Origin: Aulostomus chinensis | Lineage: Eukaryota > Chordata > Actinopteri > Syngnathiformes > Aulostomidae | Direction of reading: 5' to 3' | NCBI GenBank assembly: GCA_037954235.1 | Contig: JBBMOA010000004.1 | Location: forward strand, 17,310,601 to 17,374,600 | DNA: 64,000 nucleotides | Part shown: positions 1-10,755 of the stretch, piece by piece | How positions within the stretch are numbered: position 1 is the first letter of the stretch | Layout: each line of letters begins with the position of its first letter | Notes under the pieces: model-generated | Database searches by the model: none | Told to the model about the DNA's origin: nothing | Seen by the model: the letters and a program-made list of their open reading frames with translations, nothing else | Made by a program: the position numbers and the translations under genes

Positions 1-1197
1 GCTACGTCTCCAAAGTAGCATGTCATTAACAGTAGAAGAAGTATCCCTACCAATACTGCGCGCAATTTACACATGACTACACTAGGCTCCAGTCATTAAA
101 TGTTAGATACAAATATTTGCAGACACATAACTTTTTAGCCCTCAGTTTTAGTCTCTCCAGCTGGAAGTGATGACGATCGCGTCTCCTTGTCCTTTCATAT
201 AGTTGTGTACCTCTTGCAAGATTCATGTCTTTGCGAGCCCGCGTGATTGACAGTTTCAGGAGAATAAGTCCGATGTCCCGGCAAAATCCAAAATAATTGG
301 ACTTTTCCAGCTGGTGAACGTAAGTTTTGGTCTCTAGGCTATAGCTTGCTGTTGGTGATATATATACACTCATCAATTATGAAAATGGCTCTGGAAAATG
401 GTTTGGATTCCAAATCTGCTCCAACACGGGTCGTCATAGAGCGATCTTGTTTAACTCTGAGGAGAACTGTGCATATTTCCTATGAGACCTTTTCCACCTC
501 AGCCCAGCTGGCTGTTCACAACTCGAAATTGGTGCAAAGGTCTGACGGTCGGTTTTTTCAACAGTTTCAGAAATAGTTTGATCCGACGTCTGAAAGGTGT
601 GGGAGGTTCTGTCGCTGTTCGACCATCCGACACATAGTTATGACAGAGGACACTGGGCTGTTTAGTCTGAGCACCACTGGACCAGATGTCGGCTGTGATG
701 CAGAAATGTTTAGTTTTTAAACTGAATAAAGAACATAAGCTTTTCAGTGTTTAGGGTAATTAAAAAAAAAGACTTACAACACAGGTTTTCATGGACTTGG
801 CATGTACAACAGTTCAGATTCTGAAGGAATCACTTGTTCAGTTAAGCATTCTCATTGTTACTGCATTTCATTACCTGGAGTGATGGCCTACCAGGAGAAA
901 GAATTAGGTTTATTTTCTAAAATGTACACGCGGATCCTTGTGTTGCCTTGTGTCGAGAAGAAAGATGGAAAAGCAAATTGAAAATGCTGAGAGACAGAAA
1001 TATAGAGGGGAGAGAGAGAGAGAGAGACAGAGAAAGCAGGAGGAAGAAAGAGAAGAAAGAGTGAGGCTGGATAGACAGCAGTCTCTGTGAACCTGCATAG
1101 ACAAGCTCAGTCAGGCTGCGTTGGTGAGAGAGAGAGGCAGAGAAAGCGAGGGTGTTTTGACAGCTCGGAGCCATCACATCAGCAGAAGGCAGCCCGT

Positions 1198-1200
1198 GTG

Positions 1201-1268
<68 letters not shown>
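1198..1268. repeat. (GT)n microsatellite
   Basis: About 35 uninterrupted GT units. Read on either strand it produces spurious Val-Cys or Thr-His open frames. A shorter impure GT tract follows near 1430-1464. Confidence 0.97.
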
Positions 1269-1269
<1 letters not shown>

Positions 1270-1588
1270 TCCGTAGGTGCAGGTGTTTATGTGCACATAC
1301 TGTAGAATTGGTGACTGCATGCACAGACTAAAGGCAGAGACAGACAGTGACGTTTCTTCTGATTCAGAGACAAAGAAGGAAAAAGGAAGTCTAGCAAAGA
1401 GCCTGTATGAAGGACAAATAAAAGACTGTATGTGTGCGTGTGTGTGTGTTGTGTGCTGTGTGTGAATGTTGCTACACATATTGATATGTGTCAGGAACCT
1501 GCCACCATGCATCATCCTTCTCTTGACTAGTCAAAATCCCCTATTTACAGTTGATGAGCAACGTGTCCTCCCAGGTTTTAATAATACT

Positions 1589-1591
1589 TTC

Positions 1592-1626
<35 letters not shown>
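1589..1626. repeat. (CT)n microsatellite
   Basis: CT repeat with one GT interruption near 1600. It is purely simple sequence and has no associated splice-site context that I trust. Confidence 0.95.
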
Positions 1627-2276
1627 TGTCCTTGTAAATGGAAGAATGAGCGAGCGAGCTTATCAGCCTCTCCCTGCTTTACCTTCATTCAGCTCCACGC
1701 CGTCACTTTCTGAGCTTCTGCAGCTGCTCAGGAGCAGTCAGAGGTGAGGTGTCTTGTTCAAGGGCACTTTGACACGGCTGTATAATTTCTTCTCTCCTTC
1801 GTTTGAAGGAGGTGAGGCTGTTTCTCATTTACCTCAGCTGCACTTTACACACGAGGGATTTGCATTGTTGACCCTAAAGTCTTTTTCTAGCTGCTGCCTG
1901 TGACAACATTTTATGATCAAACACAACTCTGATTCTCTTCAGGCTCTCTGTGAAAATGCATAGTCATGTCTGCCAATATTTTCTGGCTGTTCGGGGACTG
2001 CAGAAACGGGACTGATTATCACCATTAAAACTAACGAGCAAGCAAGCGGCTTATTTACAAACTAGCAGGGATACCTGCCGTTTCCCTCCCTTTTTTTTTT
2101 TAAAGTTGTTCCTCTAATTACAGAACAAAACAGGAAAAGACAAATAAAAGACAAGTGAGAGAGGGAGGTGAGCTACCAGCAGGTCACAAGCCTGGTTTTC
2201 ATCTTGCTGTGGAGCAAAACTTTTGAAAGTTTGCTGAAAGGAAGAAAAAAGAGAAGAAGAAAAAATGAGAATCAAG

Positions 2277-2718
2277 TGCGTTTCCGTCAGTTTGTTGGAG
2301 CGGATATACTGCGGTAGTTTTGTCAGAAGATGGCGGTATAGATAACGTACACTAAAATGGCTGTAATAAGATGTAGAGGACGTAGAGATTACAAACTGCG
2401 AAGCATAACAAGTCAGCCACCGTGGCTACGTGCACATTATCATGCGTATGTTTTTCCCTGATGAGACGGAGACGTATTCTGGTCCCCTCGTATCTGTGTT
2501 GTCCACGCGTGTCTGTTGTTGTTACGTCAAGTGAGTTCGGCGTTCACTATGTCAGGACCTTTTTAGCAAATGTGTTCCCATCTCCCAAGTTGTTCATGAA
2601 CTCTTTTTTTGCATAATAATCCACTTGGAGTGAGTGTAAAAACTTTGTTGCGAATTAAACCCCCTTTTCGAACACCATATTTCAAAGTGTGCATTAAAAA
2701 CAGGACAATGGAAACGCA
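2277..2718. mobile_element. Possible non-autonomous TIR DNA transposon (degraded)
   Basis: TGCGTTTCC at 2277-2285 recurs as its exact reverse complement GGAAACGCA at 2710-2718, enclosing about 440 bp. Inner bases are only partly complementary and I could not define a target-site duplication. Short GCGTTTCC-type termini are common in fish non-autonomous DNA elements. A nine-base inverted match at this distance can occur by chance, so this is tentative. No transposase is encoded. Confidence 0.3.
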
Positions 2719-5100
2719 GCTACGTTGAAGAAACACACGGGTGGTCTTAATATTTGGGGCAAAAATCTTTTTTTTTTTTTATTAAACATAACATCACTGG
2801 AGCTGGAACTGGTAGACCCTGAAGCCCATTCTAGGCCTTTAACAGAAGCTATTAGTGATAATTCTGCACTGAGTAATTTCAATCAAATCCCTTGTTTGAT
2901 GTTTTGGCTTCAGGGAATCATCTTGATCAAAGAGGATCTGTAATTTTGATGATTCTCTGTTCACATTCTTTATCCACGTTGCCTCCTCGATGGGGACCAG
3001 CGCTTCCCAAGTGCTTTCTAGTTTTAGCTCTCTTTTGGTCTCCACCAGTTAAGAAGGGAAAGTCTTTTTAATTTTAAACACAATGTTCACCTGCTATTTG
3101 CTCTGTTTTTGGTTTTAATACTGGCCACATCAGTGGGTTGTCAGAGTGTTTTGTTGTTGTTGTTGTTGTTGTTGGAAACAGCTGTGAAACAACACTGATG
3201 ACAGCGGTGACATTCAACCAAAATTTGCGAGCTAAAACTGAAAAGAAAACCATTGTTAAGCTCCGTAGGGCTGAAGAGTTGAGCAAGTTGTGAGTTTGCC
3301 ACCGTTTAAAATTTGGACCTATTTTGAAAAGATTGATTAGAGCCACTGGGATTTAATAACTACCAAAACAAATCCTGGCCGACTGTAAATGGCAACTGGT
3401 GGAAAACCTAATAATTTCCTCAATTTCCAGTGAAGCAGACTGAGGGATTTATGCGGTTTGTTCAACACACTTTTGAGGGTCTACTGACAGTCTGTCTCAT
3501 TGTTTCTGCCTGCTGCCTGTTTTGCCAGATAGCCAATGCACATGAGCAAACAGGCAGAGCGAGTGTGTGCTGTTTGACAGGCGTGTGTGTGTGTGTGTGC
3601 GCGCGCACGCGTGTGTCTGAGAGAGAAAGATGGTTGTCATTTTAAGAGGCCAAATGATAGTAGTGTGTAGCGTGTGTGCGCTTGCTTGTGTGTTAACAAT
3701 GTACCCTCATGTCCCACGTGTCAACGCCTGGCTAAATCAAGTGAACTGCGTGCGTGTGTGTGTGTGTGCCTGTGTGTGCATGTGTGTGCAAGAGGCCAGA
3801 TCAATATGAACTAATCAATAGGAGAAGACAGCTAGAAGGACCAAGGGGACAGCAGATACACACCTGGTGTATACACACACTTACACACACCCCTCTTTGT
3901 ATTCCATCCTCAGTGTCTCTCTTCATCTTCCCTCACTCCACCACCTATGTCTCTTTCTTCCAGCCTCTCTCTACTTCTCGATTCTTTTAAATAGCATTAT
4001 AACACACACAAATGAATGTCACTGCCTAATTCCTCCTGCTCCTTTTTTGTTGTTTTCAGAATTAAGAAGGCAGGGTGCAGCATAGAGCGAGTCCCTCTTG
4101 TTAAGATCAGACCCAGAAAACTAGGTCTGACTGTCTAACCACGACTCACACAGTTTAGTATTGGAGACACGCTGCGTTCAAGTAGAAAACAAACCTGTTA
4201 CTGCATGTTTTTTTTTAAGTCCGATCACATCTGGCGAAGCAGCAGTGTAAGGATGATGTCTGTACCCCTCACAGTCAGGCAAGTCCAACTGCTGGCGAAC
4301 ATCCGAGTGCAGCCGTCAGCACATGTGATTAATTGAATGTTCGTTGGAATTAACTCTCGTTTGCAGAATCTTGAAAATCCAGTTCTAACACAGGACTGTC
4401 TGGATGCAGATTTCCAACACAAGCCTCTAGTTTCAAGCATCATGCCAGAAACAATATGTCAATCAAAAAAAACTCCATATATTTTATACCAATTAAATAT
4501 TGCTTTTGCCAGCGACTGAATTGGCAGGCTGGTTATCAGCAGCAACACTATGGCTCTGGTGGACGTTATGGGTCTGAGGCACTTTCAGCTCAATTCACTC
4601 AACATGCAAATTGAAACTGTAATTCATTTACTGGACGATAAGAGTGCTACTTTGTCTCAATAATGCCTTTATAGATTGAATATTAAATAACCCTTTGATG
4701 GAGAGTTTCTTATGGTTTTGAATGTTCACCTCCTGGCTTAATTGGATTGAACGGTAACCGACCTGCCTTATGGTTAAATCACAATGAGTGCAGGTTCAGA
4801 CAAGTTCAATTTCTCTTTATTCCTTTGATCTTGAGGTTCCTATTATTGATTGTTTATTTATGACACCGTTTCAAACAATACCCTTGTCATGGCAACCACA
4901 TAAGGTATTTGTCCTCGCTGCTTTCCGTTTTGTTCGTTTTGGCTTTAAAAAAATGTAATTTACAGTGGTACACCAGTTTATTGGTTAAAATTCACCCTTT
5001 TTTGACTGCGCTCAGCATATCTGCAGTGTTTGTCTGTTGATATGAAATAAGGTTAAAGTAAAGGTGGTATGATTGAATTTGTGTTCAAGGGAAAACAATG
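2719..5100. other. Non-coding sequence with simple repeats
   Basis: No exon recognised. It contains a (TTG)n run at about 3151-3174, impure GT/GC tracts at about 3581-3616 and 3750-3790, and short CA runs near 3870-3890. The remainder is unremarkable AT-rich sequence. Confidence 0.6.
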
Positions 5101-5103
5101 TAA

Positions 5104-5659
5104 TACCCTTTTCCCACGGAAAAACGCGTGTCAACGTGGATTTTTGGACCTGCGTTTGCTCGGCATTAGGGCGCATTCAAGCTTCCAGAAGGCCCGGGTC
5201 TGAACTCGCGCTGTGAGGCTGCGTGCCTGTGTTTTTCTCTCTCATACGTCATCGCGCTGACAACCTCATCATTACACATAAACGTGTGCCGGAACACTGA
5301 GAGGTAAACAAACGACAACATGGACGTCGTCGAGTTGAACGTTAGCATTGTCGTTGCGTGCATTGCAATGTTGTCTCTTTTGCAAAGCATACAAACTCTT
5401 TGGAAGGGAGCTGAAGAAGCTACAGGCGAAAGCCTGACAGGCGGCACAGTGACAAAATCAGGATGCGCCAGGAAGGTCGCGTGAAACCTGAGATGATGTG
5501 GGATGCCTTTTTTCACACTGCAGGCGAGCCGAACCAAGCCGCTAAACACCCGGGTTGCTTGGTGAGTCGGTGGGCGCAGGTCGAAATGCCAGGTCGACCT
5601 CTTCAGAGTGCCCAAAAACCCGTGTTGACCCGTGTTGTTGGTGCAGTGTGAAAGGGGCT
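5104..5659. mobile_element. PIF/Harbinger-like non-autonomous DNA transposon
   Basis: Imperfect terminal inverted repeats bound the element. The left end reads TACCCTTTTCCCAC (from 5104) and the right end, reverse-complemented, reads AGCCCCTTTCACAC (from 5659), about 10 of 14 bases shared. Both ends are flanked by TAA (5101-5103 and 5660-5662), the three-base TWA target duplication typical of PIF/Harbinger elements. Further inside, ACGCGTGTCAACGTGG on the left echoes CACGGGTCAACACGGG on the right. The interior is CpG-rich, unlike its flanks, and has an ATG-started frame at 5320 of about 54 codons that I do not recognise. No transposase catalytic domain is visible, so it would depend on enzyme supplied elsewhere. 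Confidence 0.6.
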
Positions 5660-6782
5660 TAATGAAGTGTTTTTAACATCATTTTAGTGGCACAAAAGGG
5701 TTGAAATCTGTTGATGCAATCAAAAAATAATTCTTTTAAACATCTGGGCCATCAATTTAACAATCTGTACATCCCTCGGTCATCTTATGCCCACAGCATG
5801 AGATCCAGATTTTTGAAGTTTTTTGATTTCATGCTGACACTTAAACTAGAAGATTAAAGATATAATTGAATATGAAGCCAAGAAGACGCTTAGCATCGCT
5901 TAGTTTCACATTAAGGGAACAGCAGCTTGTCTCTAACCTCAAGGTGGAGTCCAAAAACCTTTCTAATCTGGTTAAACAAAGGAGCCATAACATGTTAGCC
6001 TATGTAGTGAACGTGACAGAGCAAACTAGCTTCCCCTTCTTTGCAGTCTCGAAAGTAAACTATTCCCGTGGACTAGCTTTAGCACCCTCGTCAGTCCTAA
6101 ACTCTGCAGTACAGAAAAAACTGTTCTTTGGCTGCAGAGATCGGATGGACCTTGTACAGTGTACTTGTGAAAAGAAGCTAACAGGCTATGAGTGGGCTAA
6201 ATAACTGGCTTTGGCTATCTCTGCTCGTATCTAGGAGGTGCAAGAGGATATTCCTTGCATCTAGGTGTAGAAAAACAGACAAAATGAGCTTCTCCACCAA
6301 GGCTAATCCATGGATGTTATTTCACCTTCAGTATATTCAAAAGCAAGGACACCAGAGATCTTTATGTGGAAATGAGGTGTCGGGCTACATCCACACAAAT
6401 GTGCGTGTTGGTCTAAAAGCATGAAAAAAATACAGAATTTAATTTCACAACGGCTGTTAGCAATGATTGCAATTCATTATCCATTTTATATTAACCAGTT
6501 AGTCAGTTCATGGATATATACAGGCAGATCTTTGTTTCATTCATGGAAGGTTCATGTGATAAAAGCGTGACGAAAGCTAAGGACACATCGTGACTGATAA
6601 GAGCACAGAAAGCAAACATTGGTGTCTTTATCATTTTGCCTACAGTCTTTATTTCTGGTCATCCAGATGTCTTTGGTGAAAAAAAAATGTTTCTAAAAGT
6701 CTTTACCCTGGAGGAAAGTTTCTAAAAGGTGTTTTCTGTGACTTAAAATGCTGTTAGCTTGCACACAGAATGCCAAAACATA

Positions 6783-6812
6783 GGGGGGGGGGGGGGGGGG
6801 GGGGGGGGGGGG
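6783..6812 (+). repeat. Poly-G tract, 30 G
   Basis: Thirty consecutive G residues. Such runs are prone to length variation and sequencing error, so the exact count in an assembly is unreliable. Confidence 0.95.
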
Positions 6813-6996
6813 CTGTTTGAGAAAATACATACAACAAGCAGCTAGCTCTTTTAATTCAGTTTTTGACTTTGGTCATGTGTTACACCTGCAGTTTCCCCCA
6901 AACAAACCTAACATATGTCCAAAAAAAAGCCTTGAAAAATCATCCTTGTTAACACGTTGATATCTCTTCCAATGCACAGTGTTTCCTGTCAAATAT

Positions 6997-7018
6997 GGGG
7001 GGGGGGGGGGGGGGGGGG
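6997..7018 (+). repeat. Poly-G tract, 22 G
   Basis: Twenty-two consecutive G residues on the same strand as the 30-G run only 184 bp upstream. Confidence 0.95.
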
Positions 7019-7849
7019 CACTCGACTGTTGCTGTAGTTTTCTGCCTCTGTCAGCCTGTTTCCCTCCAGTTTGAGAAATGCATGATGATTTTTAAACAGT
7101 ATTAAGAGGAAGAAAATTTTTTATTGATAGTTGATTGACAAGTTGAACTGACAGAAACATGCTGAGAGGTACCGACACACCTGTGTGTCGAAGCACATGT
7201 GGTATGCACATACAGTTTCAATCACATGTGCACAGACACGAAGATGAGCACATCCCACGCTACCAAAACACTGTCTCACCTGACAAATTAGAATGTGTGT
7301 GTGCCTGCTGGGTTTTGACATTGCAGGTATCTGTCACAGTTCTGTCAGAGCTTCTCGTGGTTTCACATCTAGACAAAGAAACCCAAAAGGAACCCACATG
7401 TCACCCCTCCCTCTTTCTCTCTCTCTCTCTCCCCCTATCTCTCTCTGGCTGTCCATCCTCTTTCTTGTCTTTCTCTGCTGGGTACTGTCGAATGAAGCAG
7501 GAGAAGAGGGAGCAGAAGTCAACATCACATGCTGCATAATGCTCACTCTGCCATTGTAATTGCTGAGGTTTTTATAAAATATTCAGCAGCAAAGTCCATG
7601 GTTTGATTGGGAATGAAGCAGGGCCTTATGGTTCCAAATGAAAGATTTATTGTGTTGTTTTATATCCAATCTACTGGATCTAAAAATTGATCTCAAAAAC
7701 TGCCGAGAATGGCTAAAGCAAGGTGCATATATTGTAACAACATGGATGTTTAGAGTAGGGTGGCTAATACTAATAGCCCAAATAATAATGCGGTATATTA
7801 GATCATCTCTGGGACTGTGTGATTTATGGCACACATAAGAAATACAAAA

Positions 7850-8660
7850 TATCTGCATTGTTTTTGCCTAATGAACAAAGAGCCTACAGCAGTTAATGAC
7901 CTGATAGCAGCATGTGATAAATGAATAAACAGCTGAACACCCATAGGAGCTAATGAGTGAAGGGTTTTCTATTTGACTTGAATTGCAGTCAGTTTATTTG
8001 AAATGTGGAAAAATACACCAGAGTAGTGCAGATGCAATTAGAAGGGCACATGACTCCTCTAAGATCCATGTAATATTTACAGAGAAATTAATAAAAATGT
8101 CCAGAGACAAGTCATTACATGTTTAGTAGTTTTATGAAAATTAGCATATCGGGGCCCAGTGTTTGATTGACAGACCTTTGTTGAGCACACTGTTATAAAT
8201 GAGAGCCCCAGCTCTTTGTCAGGGTAGACCCGTCATAGACTGGCTCATTACTCAAAAGTAATTCTTGATAAAACAATGCCTCTCAACAATAACCTGAATT
8301 AAAATAGAGGTTAGACTGACATACATGTCAGTTAAGTGTTGTAAGACGACAGCCATTATGAGCAGTTTAATCAGTTGATCTTTATCAGCCGTGGGGGTTC
8401 AACTGCAGTCAGACATCAATAACTGCTTAGTGTTGGAATGAGGAAATGCAGAAAGTTCGATGCATTTTTAATGTCCCTACTGATTATTATAGTCTCATTG
8501 GAGTCAGGGGTGAATTTATAAGTTATGTGGAGGGGGAATTGAGACAGTCGCTTTAATGGCTCTGTTTGATGGCAGTCTGTCAGTGTGATATCTTAACAAC
8601 TAGCAGTCATAAGATCAAAGGAGCGATCACACTACTCCGGGATGGAATGGATTCTGGATC
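7850..8660. promoter_or_regulatory. Candidate conserved non-coding element / enhancer
   Basis: An 800-bp block free of microsatellites, with the balanced composition and dense homeodomain-type words (TAATGA, AATTAG, TTAATAAAA) that typify vertebrate developmental enhancers. At 8164-8173 it has TGATTGACAG, an exact match to the composite PBX-MEIS/PREP consensus, followed by CCTTTGTT, a SOX/TCF-like word. This is inference from composition and motif only. Cross-species conservation would decide it. Confidence 0.3.
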
Positions 8661-9624
8661 TTGATGTCTGGGACGAACACGCTTCCTTAAAACTGCCCCT
8701 TTGATTTTTCCGTGATATGATCTTTGCAGAAGCAGCAAAAACAACTGATACTTCAAGCTACCATTTTTGGTACGCTAATAGAATAAATGCTAAAAATCAG
8801 CATGTTAATGTTGTTTTTACACAATAAGAGCATACTGACATTTGAATTTACCACAAAGAGGCATTTAAGTGGACTGATTTTGCACCATTACTCTGTCTTG
8901 TGCCATTTCTCTTCCTGGTATTCAAAAACTAAAAGATTTATCAAGTGATCACAAAAAGTAATCAACATTTATTCAGAGGCTGTTTTTATTCCAAAGGCTT
9001 TTTTTCCCCCCCTAGTTGATTCATTTAAGGTGATGTCACATAATAATCCAGCTGATGTCACTGTTAATCATTTGCTGCAACATTTCACTTTTTTCAAAAT
9101 GGAAAGAATGATTTCTGACCTTCTTCATATGTCTTACCTTTGTAGAAAGGCAGCTCATTACGTTCTGAGGAATGTGCAGCAGAGGTGTGTGCCTGTCTGG
9201 TGTCCAACTGAAAATAATTAGCTGGTCTGTTGGACACAGTATGAGTGAGAGAAGCAGCAGGATTTTTGAATAAAGTTTTAATATGTGTTCATTTACTGGT
9301 ATGTTGCGCCAACGATTCTTGGATTTTAGGTTTATTTTTTGGATGTATTCATATATACATACACGCACATGTATGTATATATGTGTGTGTGTATATATGT
9401 ATATATATGTGTGTGTATGTGTGTGTTTGTGTGTATGTATGCCCAGATGGTATTTTAACATGGCTTGCCGACTTCTAGCAGCCCACAGTCAAATGGTGAC
9501 TCACAGATTCCTCTCCCTCTCTTTCTCACCAACCTTACTTTCTCATCTGCTTCTCTGTCAATTACTTTGCATTTTCTCTCTTTCTGTCTTTTAACCTCTC
9601 ACTCTGCCTCTCTTTTCTCTCCAG
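8661..9624. other. Non-coding sequence, impure TG/TA tract
   Basis: No exon recognised. An alternating GTAT/GTGT tract spans about 9370-9440, followed by a pyrimidine-rich stretch up to the AG at 9623-9624. Confidence 0.5.
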
Positions 9625-9669
9625 GTTGGGTGCCTTTTCCTCTGCCCCCGCCATCTCCAACTGAACCCA
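9625..9669 (+). other. Possible 45-nt microexon (unassigned)
   Basis: A pyrimidine tract ending TCTCTCCAG (9616-9624) is followed 45 nt later by a consensus donor GTAAGT (9670-9675). The length is a multiple of three, and two of three frames are open; one of these is proline-rich (VPFPLPPPSPTEP). By synteny it could be a cassette exon of erc1, but I cannot match it to that protein. Chance pairing of an acceptor and a donor is common, so this is a weak candidate. Confidence 0.2.
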
Positions 9670-10201
9670 GTAAGTTGCAGTGATCATACAGTGTTCATAT
9701 TCCTAATTATTTCATGATATAATATTGTTTTAATTGCCTTGTTTGAATTAATAGTTTGCATCTTCCATTGTTTTTAATGTGTTTCACATCCCAGAGGGCT
9801 AATAGAATATAATAAGACCCATTTTTATGAGTTGAATCCCACTGACTTTCATTAGTTGTAAGAAAACCCCTGCTGGTGTCCAGCTTGAGAAAAGCAAAAA
9901 CATTAATAGGGGTTAAATTCCCCTGCTATACATAATCAGGAAATACACTCACATACACACATCTATAAACCCGTACACAGGGAAGGTTGTTTCATCATTA
10001 GAGGCGGCCAAATCAAAAGCAACACCAAATGTTATTGACTTGAGCTGCTGATGAAAAAAAAGAAAAGTTTCCTGACAGACACACAGCCCCCGAGGGCCCC
10101 AGGGACTTCAAAGAGCCGTCTACTGTACCTCAGCGACACCTCAACACCAGGTGCTGCAGAGAAGAGGAAGGAGGGAGGTGGTGGGTAGAAATGGAAATGG
10201 T

Positions 10202-10206
<5 letters not shown>

Positions 10207-10243
<37 letters not shown>
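10207..10243. repeat. (GA)n microsatellite
   Basis: About 18 GA units, giving a purine tract within a broader purine-rich region (about 10145-10520). Confidence 0.95.
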
Positions 10244-10247
<4 letters not shown>

Positions 10248-10711
10248 GGCCATGAAAGGAAAAGAGGAATAAAGTTGGAGGTAGAAAGAAAAAGAGTGGG
10301 AGGGGGTGAGGAAAATAAAGCCAGGTAAAGGAGAGAGACAGGAATCTGAGACGAAGACACAGGAGGAAGAAAAGAATGAAGACAGAAAATGTTAAAGAAA
10401 AGGATGAAAGCTTGACAAATAAACAAGCAGAGACTCTAAAAACAGACCCAAAAGACAGACAAGGCGGCAGACAGGAGAGACAGACAGGGAGCTGGAGCCA
10501 AAGAAAGAGAAACGTGGGGGAGGGCAGTAGCACTCTGCTGCTAATACCCCTGCTGCTTTGTTGTGAAGAACCCCAGTTCCCCTTTTAATGGTGAACTATT
10601 CCTTTAATGATAGCAGTAAAACATCCTCTCTCTTCCTCTCTCCCTGACAGGAAATGTGATTCAGAGCACAACGTGATGAGTAACAGTTCAACTTTTACAA
10701 CTAGCAGGCCG

Positions 10712-10755
10712 AACGCGCGTGCGCGTGCACACACACGCACACACACACACACACA
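10712..10755. repeat. Alternating purine-pyrimidine tract (GC/CA)
   Basis: CGCGCGTGCGCGTGCACAC passing into (CA)n. Strict purine-pyrimidine alternation over about 40 bp is favourable for Z-DNA. Confidence 0.85.

Larger units (their letters stand above)
1..2276. other. Non-coding sequence, no gene recognised
   Basis: I see no convincing exon. The stretch holds a GA-rich patch (about 1005-1055), a long GT tract and a CT tract listed separately, and an isolated AATAAA at 725-730 without any recognisable upstream coding frame. In vertebrate synteny the erc1 gene lies on this side of fbxl14, so this could be erc1 intron or downstream sequence, but nothing in the sequence proves it. Confidence 0.5.
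5663..7850. other. Non-coding sequence with two giant G-runs
   Basis: No gene recognised. The 5866-6204 open frame has neither splice-site support nor family resemblance. Notable contents are the two poly-G tracts listed separately and a CT-rich patch at about 7408-7447. Confidence 0.55.

Noticed and set aside
725..730. AATAAA as the 3' end of a gene to the left
   Set aside because: No recognisable coding frame precedes it, and single AATAAA hexamers are expected by chance in AT-rich DNA.
917..1324. Open frames made of long Thr-His, Val-Cys or Leu-Ser runs here and at many other sites
   Set aside because: They are translations of GT/CA or CT/GA microsatellites and have no non-repeat homology, splice context or start context.
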